Shown one piece after another: positions 38,436 through 49,679 of a DNA stretch of 64,000 bases; the stretch's first letter is position 1, and each line of letters opens with the position of its first letter. Origin of the DNA: Epiperipatus broadwayi (Eukaryota > Onychophora > Udeonychophora > Euonychophora > Peripatidae); contig JAQFVV010006246.1 of the NCBI GenBank assembly GCA_028023455.1, forward strand, positions 6,466,363 through 6,530,362. Reading direction: 5' to 3'. The notes below the pieces were generated by a model. The model had not been told where the DNA came from and made no database searches. It was given only the letters and a program-made list of their open reading frames with translations. Position numbers and translations under genes: made by a program.

Positions 38436-41165
38436 ACATGTGATGACTACTTATCATTTAGGTAATTACAACTGCAGATCACTTTCAAGTGAAGGAAGTT
38501 TGCAACCAATAGAAGAAGAATTGTCTCATATTAAATTGGAAATTGCTGGACTTTTTGAAGTTAGAAGAAAAGGTGAAGAAACAAAATCAGAAGAAAAGGT
38601 GAAGAGTCAATTGATTTAAAAAGTGGAAATGTACCCTACTACAAAGGCACAAATATTGGAAGTACAAGTAGAGTAGGATTAATTATAAATAAAAAGTAGT
38701 AGGATTCATTATAAATAAAAAGTGGAAGAATATTGTGGAGATTGATGGTGTACTAGACAGAGTGGCAAGCTAATAGCAAATACCAAATGCAGATAATTCA
38801 GGTTTATCTCCCAATAAGTTCTCATAGTGATGAAGTAGTAGAAGATTTTTATATGGATGACCAAAAGGTTTTTGATCAGAGTAAACAACATTGTAAAATT
38901 ATTATGAAAGATTTTAATGCTAGAATTAGTAAACAAATGAAAGAGCACATAAACTTATGGAGTTTGGAGAAAAAGAAAAATTTTATATTATGAAATTCTT
39001 TTTTTTGAAAAAAATGTTATAAGAAAATGGACATGGAAACATCCAAATAAAGTTATAGCAGATTGGATTATATTTTGACTAATAGAAAATATATATTTCA
39101 AGATTGTAACATTCTTAATAAATTCAACACAGGAAATGATCATCGATTTGTGAGATGTAAGATAAATATTAATGAAAAACTAGAGAAACAAAAATTATTA
39201 AAAAAACAATATTTATAAGTGACATTCATAATCTTCAAAAACATTTTAATGAATTTAAATCAGAACATGCAAATAGTTTTCAAGTATTTGTAGATTTTGA
39301 ACATGATTCCGATTTGAATGAAATTAATAGGAAAATAACTGATGAACTTTTAAAAATAGCAACAAAGATAGCTGCCAGAAAAAATCAGCAATTGACCAAT
39401 AAAATTTCTACTGAGACTAGAGAATTTATAAAAAAAAGAAGGAATATAAAGATATATAAAAATGATGCATTAAAAAGGATTGAATATCTCAAAATTGGTA
39501 AAATGGTGCGGAAAAGATTTGATAATGATATAAGAAAGCATAATTATGAACTAGAAAAAAAAAGCTGTAGAAGAGAATAAAAGAGTGTTAAATAACACCT
39601 TTGTATTGGTAGTAAACATATCTGCAATACAAACAAAAATTGGAATTATTACTAAAAAGAGAGATGATAACACATCTCATACATCTATTATATCTTCTGA
39701 ATTGCTCAGAATTTTAAATGAAGAAGTGAGACATGCAATTAAATTTATGAAGAAGAGAAAAGCTCCAGGTAATGATGGAATTCTAATCGATATATTAAAA
39801 GAAGCAGATGAAGAAATACATTTTTTTTTGGCAAAGTTATATACCAAATGTCTAAATGATAAAAATGTACAAGATGATTGGAAGAATGCAGTATTAATAT
39901 TTAAAAAAAGTGATAAAGCTATTATAAATTACAGACCTATCAGTGTTTTATCAATTTTATACAAAATTTTTACCAAGATAATTACAACTTGTCTACAGAG
40001 AACATTGGATTTCAACCAATCAAAAGAATAAGCTGGATTTAAAAATCGTTTTAGTACAGTAGATCATATACAAGTATTGAGAGAAGTTATTGACAGGACC
40101 AATGAATATGAATTGTGTTAGGGTTCATTTTGCTTTGGATTTATACATTATGAAAAGGCATTTGATTCCATATGCATTTCTTCAGTGATTAAACCATTGA
40201 ATCATCAATGTAGAGACCCATAATATTGTTATATTCTGAAGAATATTTATAAAACTGCAACAGCAACAATTACATTACATAATGATACTAGGAAAGTTAA
40301 TAATGAGACAAATGTAAGATAAGGTGATTCAATATCTCCAAAACTTTTGTGGATTAAAATGGGAAGATAAAGGAGTAAAAATAAATGGAGATTATTTAAG
40401 TCATTTAGATTTTGCAGATGATGTAGTTGTTTTTGAAAATAATGCTTCAGAGCTTCAAGAATATTGCAAAAGTTATCAAATGAAAATAAGAAAGTAGGAC
40501 TAAAGATAAATGTTAAAAAGATTAAAGTAATGTTCAATGGATATTCTCAAAAGATGAGAATAAAGATTGATTATAATGAGTTAGAAAAAGTTAACAACTA
40601 CAAATATCTTGGTCAGATTATTATTATAGATGGAAACATAGTGGATGAAAATAATCATAGAATTAAACTTGGTTGTAGTGCTTTTGGTAAAAAAAAACAC
40701 CTTAATATTAAAAGGAAATGTGCCTAAGTGTTTGAAAAAGAAAGTTTTAATAAATGTGTTTTACCAGTTCTTATTTATGAATCTGAGACTTGGATACTTA
40801 ATAGAAGAGCAATACAGAGACTTCAGACCACTCAAAGATGTATGGAGAGATGCATATTAGGAGTAAAAAGAAGAGATCAAAAATGAAATACATAAGTGAG
40901 AGAACAAACAGGTATTACTGACATTGTTGAAAGAATTAAAAGACTGAAGTGGATTTGGGGTGGACATATTGTTAGAAGAAATAGTAATGGATAGACAAAT
41001 GAAATCTTAAATTGTATTTCAAAAGATTGTAAAACACCCAGAAAGAGATACATGTGAGATGGATGAATGAAATTAGAAAGTTTGCAGACGTGATGTGGAG
41101 AAGCTGGATTGAACTTGGAGAGACCTTTATCCTGCAGTGGATTAATAATGGTTGATGATGACAAG
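38436..41165 (+). mobile_element. Broken RTE-like LINE: endonuclease plus reverse transcriptase
   Basis: This is a longer but heavily mutated copy of the LINE at 54345-56517. The apurinic-type endonuclease starts near 38470 (YNCRSLSSEGSLQ, then GLFEVRRKGEE). It continues with YYKGTNIGSTSRVG, IQVYLPISSHSDE and DFNARI near 38912, and ends at GNDHRFVRCKINI near 39137. Reverse transcriptase motifs follow: KAPGNDGI near 39760, NYRPISVLSILYKIF near 39928, YEKAFDSI near 40150, the intact catalytic FADD at 40411-40422, NNYKYLGQI near 40590 and ESETW-type sequence near 40780. Open pieces are 39314-39580, 39585-40031 and 40464-40727. A deletion removes part of the segment just before the catalytic box. 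The 3' end has a short TGATGATGA tail near 41152. Confidence 0.9.
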
Positions 41166-42857
41166 AATTTACCCTATTATGACAAAAATATGTTACATTT
41201 AATTGTTTTTTTTTTTATGTTAAAGCTATCAAAAAAAATTCAAGTGATTTTTGGATTGAACGATATAGTAAATATGACATGTAGTATGCTATGAAACTGC
41301 AATATATATTGTATCAATATACAATACTGCAATTACATTTTATCCAAAAAAAACATGTAAACAAATAAAAAAATATAAATAAATAAAAAAATAAAAACAT
41401 TAAAACTTTTAAATTTAATAAATTATACAATATGCACCCTCAATTTTTCCATCTAGAAGGACCATACATGATCCCATTTATTAATAATGTTAATTAGGAC
41501 TAAGATGAAAATAAATACATTTTACTCTTGACTTTGATATGGTACAATATTTGCGGAATAAAATGTTTTTTTTTATTTTAAAAAAAGTAAAATTTTTATG
41601 CAATTTAATAAAATTTGTAAAGTATAATTCTTAAGTGATAAAGTAAAAATTGCTGATTTAGTAATGGCAAAAAATAAAAAACTGCAAAATATTCTTGTAT
41701 TATGATAAAAAATGTAAAGACTGAAGAATTTTATTGAGAATCTTAATTGGATAATAGTAAATAAAGATGGCTATGATTGCTGATAACAAGACTGCTATTA
41801 ACATTTTTATAAGAATCAAAAAATTATTGAAGAAAAAAAATATTACCCAATGTATGTTTAATTGTGATGAAAGTCCTATATTTCACTATTTTATTTAAAA
41901 AATAGATATGGTACAGATTTTTTTTTAAATATTAGAGTGAATGTAAATGAGTTTACACACACACACACAATAAATATATTTTTGTAATTATGCTCCCTCA
42001 ATTTATTATTAATATCTATATTGTTTTTTGTAAATTTTATTTATATTATAATCTGTATGTGTTACATGCATATGTCCATGTTAAAAAAATGCATATTTAT
42101 ATTTCAATAAATAATATGTATTCCTCTGTAATCAAAGCCTATCAACAAAATCTGAGCTATAACAAATACTGCAACTCTACTGCATACAATTTTTAGTAGT
42201 CTGCAGCAACTTTTGTTTCATTTATTTCTTTCATTATACAGTATATAAAATGGATCTCTACTGAAATTATATAATATATGCATAATATTTTTTATATTAT
42301 ATAATATAAATTCAATTTTGGTTGATATTATTTTTTAAAATACTAATTCAAATGTTCAGTTTTATGATTCATAAAATTTTACTTTTTAGGCTACATCTCA
42401 AATATCTATTATTAAACAGTAGTGCTAATTCTGCAGTTATTAAAAAAAACAAAAACAACAACAACTAAAAAACAAGGACAAGTAAAGAAATGAATGGAGT
42501 AAGAGAAAGAAATATAAATTTCAAGATAGGACATAACTAAGATAAAGAAAAATATTTGCCAAATATCTTTAAAAAGATTTCTTGCTAACTAATTATATAC
42601 TAAGTCATAATGAAAATACATTAGATTAGAAAGTACACTGGAAAAGAGACAAATTAAGGAAGTCAGACTTTAGCATAACAAAGTAATCAGTTATTATGCT
42701 AGGGGGAAGGAGATACATTTAAAGAAGCTGCACCTTAGCAACATAATTCTTAATATTTGGAACAATTGCTTAATCTTGCCCTTAAAAAAGAAAACGTGGA
42801 AAAATAAGGAATCTTATAAGTATGTATGTAACATTTCTAATGGTTACTGTGTAACTG
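41166..42857. other. AT-rich stretch without genes
   Basis: Low-complexity A/T sequence with a (CA)n run at 41955-41969. No motif was recognised. Confidence 0.6.
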
Positions 42858-42965
42858 ACTGAATAGCATAGTAAGTTAGAACATTTTCACAAATCTAAAG
42901 ACCTTAGATTCAATTCTTATGTTAGCTGTCACTGGTTAGGTCAGCAACACTGGAAGAAAATAATA
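42858..42965 (+). repeat. tRNA-derived SINE head and body
   Basis: TAGCATAGTAAGTTAGAAC (box A region) is followed about 45 bases later by AGATTCAATTCTT (box B, 42906-42918). A body starting TAGCTGTCACTGGTTAGGTC follows. The spacing fits a tRNA-derived SINE promoter. The anticodon arm is degraded, so the tRNA source is not assigned. Confidence 0.55.
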
Positions 42966-43313
42966 ATATCAGTTGAAAGTTTGTGTTTTATAATATTATT
43001 ACTTATTAATCGACAGAAATAGACAACATATAACTATAAGTAAAATAATCATCATTATAATAAACCTTCAGATAATCATTATATAAGCTTAAATATATAC
43101 AAACAAAAGAGAATTAAGGATTTATGTCAAAGAGAATTAAGAATATATAAGTTCTTTTTTTAATAGTAATTGGATTGATGGCTGATCAATGATATCATGT
43201 GCATGCTGCCAGTTTCTGCATCTGAGGAAAAATAGAGAACTAAGGACCATTTTTATAATACAATAGTCATTTAAATATACCAAATATTTGCAATTAACTT
43301 ATCATATATGGCA

Positions 43314-43469
43314 TAATTAAAGTGAAAGGCTGAAACTTTCTCACATGTGCTTTAAGAATGCTTATATGCCAACCAATCAGATGTAATGATGATTGTATAG
43401 GGAGCTCATAAGTCACAACACAAGACAGATTTTTTATAAGAAAAAGGTGGTTCCACCTTTCTCTTTACT
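43314..43469 (+). repeat. One-armed copy of the foldback element at 43634
   Basis: It repeats the left arm and centre of the palindrome just downstream, in the same orientation. Shared landmarks are TTAAAGTGAAAGGCTGAAAC, TTTAAGAATGCTTATATG, AACACAAGACAG and the centre AAAGGTGGTTCCACCTTT. It stops at CTCTTTACT, right after the centre. Either the right arm was deleted or this is an incomplete duplicate. Confidence 0.85.
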
Positions 43470-43633
43470 TAAATTTATATATATATATATAAGATAGTCT
43501 GAAGTATTTTGACTTAAGAGCATGAAGCTTTAAACATCTTCACATTTAACTCGCTGCATATTATTTATAAATCAACAATGCAAAATCTTTTTAAGAAGTA
43601 ATTTTTTCCGAACTTATGAAATTGACAGTAATG

Positions 43634-43961
43634 TATGTAAATATTATTTATTAAGTGCAAGCAGTTCGTAATTAAAGTGAAAGGCTGAAACCTTCTTGCA
43701 TGCGCTTTAAGAATGCTTATATGACAGCCAATCAGATGTGATGATGACTGTAAAGTCACAACACAAGACAGAGATTATTATAAGAAAAAGGTGGTTCCAC
43801 CTTTCTCTTTACTGTCTTGTGTTGCGAGTTAAGAGCTCCCTATACAGTCATCATTATATCTGATTGGCTGTCATGTAAGCATTCTTAAAGCACATGCAAG
43901 AAGGTTTCAGCTTTTCACTTTAATTACGAACTGCTTGCACTTAATAAATAATATTTACATA
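43634..43961. mobile_element. Foldback element: 328-bp near-perfect palindrome
   Basis: The two arms are reverse complements along almost their whole length. The outer ends are TATGTAAATATTATTTATTA and TAATAAATAATATTTACATA. GTGCAAGCAGTTCGTAATTA pairs with TAATTACGAACTGCTTGCAC. The centre is a perfect hairpin, AAAGGTGG TT CCACCTTT. A small indel in the left arm (the CTCCCTATA block seen in the right) is the main asymmetry. It has no coding capacity. It is best explained as a MITE or foldback element. The flanking duplication could be TA or TATG, which is not resolvable by eye. Confidence 0.85.
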
Positions 43962-44104
43962 TATGGCATAGTAAATTTATAATGATCATTTAATTATAGT
44001 ACAGTACACAAACAATGACCAAGTAAAGAATTTACTATTGAATTATGATACAATATATTAAATACTTCTATTATAAAAATAAAACACAATATAACAATAA
44101 GACT

Positions 44105-45206
44105 TTTGTATAAAACAGAGAAACTAAAAATAATACAAAATATAAAACACTATTGCCAAACGCTTTCAACTTGTCTGAGTCCTTATCAAAGCTGTATAAA
44201 AATCATTATTATCCTACTAAGCAATAATCTCAAACATTTTACTACATCGGCCAGGAACAACTAATCAGAAAACTAGTCAACTTGGCATTAATAGTGCCCG
44301 AAGACTTCTTTATAGCATATGATTACTTGATCTTACTTTTTTTTATCATGTGTCTCATACATTAATATACTAAAATCCTGTGGATAGTAATATTTTGATG
44401 AATATAAAAAGCTGAATAAATATTGTATCATCCTCCATTGCCTTTTTATATGTATATTTATGTTGTTGAAGATGATATATAATATTTGTTTTAGTCAGCG
44501 ATTGTGTTCAAATTAGGAATTTTGTAAAGATAATATAGATTGTTATATGCAGGATTTGATAAAGGTGGGATATAATAAACAGAGACTGTTATCAATTGTG
44601 TTAAACCATTATAAAAGGCATAATAAAAATACTAATATAATTGTGAATAATAAAAATCATGGATGTCATTAGCTTTTATTCCTAATATTAACAAATATAT
44701 AATAAAATTTTTAAAACGATTTTAAAGTGGCATGGAGGACTTTGCTTAATCTTAATAGGTTAATAAATAGTTTTAAGGTAATAACAAGCAAAGAGGATAA
44801 AAGTAGTGTTTTGTATTCTATTGAATGTCCACAACCAGTTCTAAGGCAATATGTATATATAGGTGAAACTAAACCAAATATTAAATAAAATCTTTAACAA
44901 CATAAATATATGTATAAAAAAGGCAATGGAGGATGATACAATTTATTCAGCTTTTTATATTGATCAAAGTACTATTAAGCATATATGTTGTTCACAGAAT
45001 TTTAGTATATTAATGGGCGAGGCAAATGACAAAAAACGTAAGAGCAAAGAATCATAAGCTATAAAAAATTCTTCCGGCGTTATTAACTCAAAATTGATAT
45101 TTTCCGATTAGTTTTCCTGGCCGATGTAGGGAAATGTTCGAGTTTATCGTTTAGTAGGGTAATGTTTTATATTATTTTATTTTTAAGTTCTTCTGTTTAT
45201 ACAATA
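44105..45206 (+). mobile_element. Penelope-like element remnants as a head-to-head inverted pair
   Basis: On the plus strand, pieces of a Penelope-like protein run from about 44560 (GYNKQRLLSIVLNHYKR) to a GIY-YIG core (LYSIECPQP, YIGETK at 44856-44873) and EHK-like sequence beyond. The segment 44105-44505 is an inverted, more decayed copy of 44857-45206. Shared blocks are TACATCGGCCAGGAA, AACAACATAAATAT, CAATGGAGGATGATAC and TTAATATACTAAAAT. About 350 bp separate the arms. The left copy's 3' end points left and the right copy's points right. The right copy has stops and frameshifts. The GIY-YIG wording differs from the 57.7-59.2 kb pair, so these are separate families or lineages. Confidence 0.75.
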
Positions 45207-45573
45207 GTATTGTTATATCGTGAATACAAAATATTAGTATCCGTTTTCATAAATAACTTTGCTTTCAGACAACAACTGAATATTGTATATACACACACAC
45301 ATGTATAAATATACAGACACAGACACATTTGATTGTTTAAAAACTTGCACTAGCATCTTTTCATCATTGAATATTAATATTTTCTTTTAATCAACTTCTC
45401 AGGTTATTAATTCATAAATATTTTCCCTTTCAACTATTTTTATTATTAATCACTGAATGAAGTGAAAATAGAGAGAGAGATTTTAAAATTCAATGAATGG
45501 GAAAATTTTAAATATTTAAATTTTTCGATGAATATCAATGAATTAATTCTAAAAGTTGAAGGCTGATACTTAC

Positions 45574-45663
45574 CTTGCCATGGAGAATGAGTGTAACAAG
45601 AATATACTTTTTGTATGCTTCTAGCATGATATGACTCACAGCCATACTGGGGGTAGTAATAGC
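45574..45663 (-). CDS. COPS3: Internal exon of COP9 signalosome subunit 3
   Basis: On the minus strand this 90-bp exon is preceded by a long T-run ending in TTTGCAG and followed by the donor GTAAGTAT, both ideal splice sites. It is read in phase 0 at both ends (30 codons) without a stop. The core [14 protein letters not shown], preceded by AITTPS and followed by [10 protein letters not shown], matches from memory the human CSN3 segment just before its PCI domain, with about three substitutions. CSN3 is a scaffold subunit of the COP9 signalosome, the nuclear and cytoplasmic complex that removes NEDD8 from cullins. The two exon boundaries agree with a conserved symmetrical exon. I could not recognise the preceding or following COPS3 exons in this window, so flanking introns would be long: at least 18 kb upstream and up to 45 kb downstream if the gene is intact. 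A retrocopy is excluded by the intronic flanks. Confidence 0.9.
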
Positions 45664-47254
45664 CTGCAAAAAAAAAAAAAAAGAAAAGACTTATTGTTTT
45701 CATTAATACTGCAATATCCACACACTTAATATTGACATGCGCTTAGGAATAACACAAAGAAAAACAGTAAAAAGAGAGAAGGAAGCAATAAAAATTATCA
45801 TAAATTTTTATTTCTTCAAGAGGACGGGGAACAATAGGAAATAAATAAATACAATTAAAACTAAAATAGGTGTAGGGGGTCACTTTCAGATATAACAAAA
45901 ACTATTTATTTACTAAAATATGAATAATTCCTGTGTGAAATTAGAAAAATGAGATGAAATTAAAACAGTTTTCAGAAGAACAGTGAAAATTATGATTACA
46001 TTACAAAAATGCTAAAATTATATCTCCCTCCCCTTCTTTCTCTAATCAAATCCTTTAAACAATGATTGATGATTGCTCCCCCCCCTCTCCCCATACCTAT
46101 TAAATTATTCTCTTTACAAACAAATTGAATTTATTAATAAATTATTTTTAAAAATAATGAAGGAGGAGGGAAAAGTTGGAAGAAGAATGAGAGCAAAACT
46201 CATCATTTAGATAAGATAAATCAATTATTCATCAGAGAAAAAAATTCTGGATGAGTTGAAAATCAAATTGTTAAATTTAAATCACCCCTTCCTCGTTTCA
46301 AATTTCTATAAAGAAAAGGAGAAAGAAGTAAAAGGTAAATGACTGATGTAGGTCATGTTTATCGTAGAAATTTTAAAATATTTTATATGTGTGCGTGCAC
46401 ACAATGTATGTATATATGAACAATGGGATCATCAACTCTCACACTGAAGGATCAATGATCAGTAAGCCATCAGCTATTTCATTTACGGATTTATGTATAC
46501 GTCATATTTAAATTACGAATATAAAACAATTATTTCAGACAGACAAAAATATGTCAAATTAATAAATTTAAATGTACCCGTCTGTATATTTGAAATGTAT
46601 GTGTTTTAAGTGACTGAAAGAATTTAGATAATTTATGTTAAAATAATTTAAGTAGAAGAGTGATTCAATTTTAGAAAAAAATAAATATTTTTTTTTTTAA
46701 AAAAGCTTAATTAATTTCTTTCCAAACTACAAACAAGAGTTTTTAAATAATCGAAGATTAGTTACTTGGCAGGTCATGTAATTTTTCGATTACAAAAATC
46801 AAAGTATGAGCATCGATTTGGGGTTCTTCAGCTCTCTAGTCTATAGGATGTAAAGCCATAAAGAAGAAAAAAAGAGTTCATTGAAAGATGTTTTTAAAAG
46901 CAGATTAGGAGATATTTTTTAATTGTTCAAAATGATTTTATGATGTAGTTCAACCGATGATGAATCTCCTGGATATTTATATACTTGGATAGATAATTGT
47001 TTTCATTGCAAAATAAAAAAATATATATATACTGACTAGTAAAATGCATGACTTGTGATACATTAATTAATCCAGGAGAACTTCCTCATTGGCACCATCA
47101 AGTAATGACATGATTGATATTCACATATTTATGGATGTTTTTACAAAAAAAAAAAAAGTTGTGATTTCACTAAAACTGCAAATATTAAAATTTCAGAGTT
47201 CAAAATCATTTGATTTAAAATGTTGATATACTCTGATAGCAATATATTAAACTG
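45664..47254. other. Probable COPS3 intron sequence, no other feature
   Basis: Directly upstream (minus orientation) of the COPS3 exon. It starts with the acceptor poly-T tract at 45668-45685. The rest is AT-rich with scattered C-runs (46079, 46261) and no repeat or coding motif recognised. Confidence 0.55.
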
Positions 47255-48175
47255 TTTAACAGCATCGATTATTAGATAATAATCAATAAATTTTTCTAGC
47301 ACAGTGTTTAGATTGTAATTATATAGAAGGAAATCATCTCTTCTCATTAGCACCATTAAACAGTGGTATTAAAACTGCAAGGATACTCTTGCCTCAGTCA
47401 AAAGATAGAGACTGAGAAAATGACCATCTTATTTTCAAACTCAAATGCACTTATATGAGCCAATCTTAAGTGTCTAGAAGTGAGAGTGTGAAAATATAAA
47501 TCATTCACTTTAAATCCATTTATTTTAATAATCTTATTAACACTTATGAAATCTTATAATTTACATTTTGCTAATATTAGACGATGATAAATTATATAGA
47601 AGGTAATCAATCATTCCTTCTCACTAGTACCATTAAACAATTATTAAAACTGCAAGGATACTCTCGCTCCAGTCACAAGATAGAGACTTTGAGAGAATGA
47701 TTGTCTTAAATGCACTTATATAAACCAATCTTAAGTGTCTAAAAGTGAGAGTGTGAAATCATTTACATTAAAGGCAATTCTAGATACTTAAGGTTGGCTC
47801 ATATAAGGACATTTGAGTTTGAAAATAAGATGGCCATTTTTATTTTCTCAAAGTCTCTGTTTTTGTGACTGGGGCAAGAGTATCACTGCAGTTTTAACAT
47901 AACTGTTTAATGGCCCTAGTGAGAAGGATGACTACCTTCTATATCATGACAATCCTAAACACTTACTAGTAAAATTTATTGATTATTATATAATTTAACA
48001 TTGTCTAATATTAGCACAAAGTAAATTATAAGATTTCATGAGTGCTAATAAGATTATTAAAATAAGAAATGGATTTTCTAGACACTTAGGATTGGCTCAT
48101 ATAAGTGCATTTGAGTTTGAAAATAAGACAGTCATTCTTACAGTTTTAACATCACTGTTTAAGGATGCTAGTAAG
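47255..48175. repeat. Four-copy inverted repeat (two direct, two inverted)
   Basis: Units D1 (about 47255-47580) and D2 (47583-47770) run in one orientation; R1 (47771-48013) and R2 (48014-48175) run in the other. Shared landmarks: CACCATTAAACA, AAAACTGCAAGGATACTC, GATAGAGACT, ATGCACTTATAT, CCAATCTTAAGTGTCTA. The switch is at 47771. Copies differ by small deletions (D2 lacks TCTTATTTTCAAACTC; R2 lacks the AAGTCTCTGTTTT block). It has no coding capacity. A folded transcript would pair over several hundred bases. Confidence 0.8.
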
Positions 48176-48379
48176 AATCATATATATATTTTAATATATG
48201 CAAATATCTGTTATATTTTCAAATTACAAAATTTATTGTCAGATGCTTAGTAGACAGTAATCAAAAACGAAAATAATAAATTGTAAATGCTTCTTGCATT
48301 TAAAAAGATACTTTTAAATACTATCACTTGATATTATATAGAGACTAAAGGTCACAATATTTATTTATAATTTAAGAAA

Positions 48380-48436
48380 GAAAGTTCACATCTGTTATAT
48401 ATATATATATGTGTGTGAAAGAAAGTTCACATCTGT

Positions 48437-48467
<31 letters not shown>

Positions 48468-48468
48468 A
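48380..48468 (+). repeat. Tandem duplication with AT/GT microsatellites
   Basis: GAAAGTTCACATCTGTTATA followed by (TA)n and (TG)n occurs twice in a row (about 48380-48418 and 48421-48468), the second with a longer GT run. Confidence 0.7.
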
Positions 48469-48505
48469 AACATTAAAAGCCTAAAGCTAAACTAGTCAAT
48501 AAAAT

Positions 48506-48726
48506 AATCAAAACTACCCCAAATTCACAACTCAACCAGATTAACCAAAGAAAATAAATTCTAAAACACAATTAATGATTTTACTGCTTGAAGTAGACTT
48601 CTCAAGTATAAAGGATTAGAAGATAACACTTGAGAAGTCTACTTGTAGAAGTAAAACCATTGGTTTTGTTTTAGAGTTTATTTTCTTTGCCTAGTTTGGA
48701 TTGTGAACTTGGGGTAATTTTGATTA
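48506..48726. mobile_element. Foldback element with about 100-bp arms
   Basis: AATCAAAACTACCCCAAATT at the left end pairs with AACTTGGGGTAATTTTGATT at the right end. The inner pair AGTAGACTTCTCAAGT (48592-48607) matches ACTTGAGAAGTCTACT (48626-48641), with an 18-bp loop. There is no coding capacity. The TTCTCAAGT block also occurs in the foldback at 57048-57526, hinting at a shared family. Confidence 0.75.
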
Positions 48727-49610
48727 TATATATATATATATATATAAAAGCTATCAGCAAAACTAAACAAACAATTGCAAAAGCAAGAACTTTGATTAGT
48801 GTTAGATGCATCATCTTTAGTTAATATTAAATGAATTCCTAAGTATTTTCCATGAATTGTCCAACCTGGTACCACTGTGTAGAAATTTCCATTTTATTTT
48901 AATTTGTATCATTTTCATAATATAATTGTTCAGTTATCTGTTATTATTTCTTAGCAAATAAATACTATAAATGTTTCAATTAATACATTAGAATTAATTA
49001 ATGCATATGCATAAATGTGCTTAACTCTTTACATCAAACATTAAGATAATTAATGCAATTATTTGATATTCAGCAAATCATATTTTAAGAAGGCAAAAAC
49101 TTAATTGGGACACAATTGTAAATATTCACGCACCTTATATATGTGAATAAATATACACATATTTACATACATAAAAAAATCAGAAGTGGTACCATTTTTT
49201 GTTTGCTAGATATGATTGGATAATGATGTAATGTGAGACAAAAACTTAAATTTAATAAAGATAATACTAAGAGATTTTCACTGGCTCTTAAAATTATTAC
49301 ATATTACATGTTGCAATCATTTAATTACAATATTTTATATACACATCATGCAAATCTGCACCTATATATAACTCATTAAAACAGCTTTTAAATAATCTGT
49401 AATGCAAAGACCTCTCTAACAGCTTCTATAAAAGAACAGTTCCCATCATAGTTTGGTGATGATTTGAACAGTTTTTCATTCTTGATTTATTTTCAAGCTA
49501 AGATTAGCAAAAGACTCATTTATTAACCAAAACTAGATAATTACCCACATGTGCTATATATTAGCTACTTAAAAAGTATTAAGCCTATTTAAAATCTCAA
49601 GAATATTTGG

Positions 49611-49674
49611 CACAGAATCAAACCCAGATCATACACATAATAAGCAAATGGGCTATTACAGCATTGTTACTGTA
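49611..49674 (-). repeat. tRNA-derived SINE head
   Basis: On the minus strand, GCTGTAATAGCCCATTTGC is a plausible box A side. GATCTGGGTTTGATTCTG (about 49613-49629) contains a good box B. The intervening distance fits a tRNA-like promoter. The body was not delimited. Confidence 0.5.
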
Positions 49675-49679
49675 AATAA

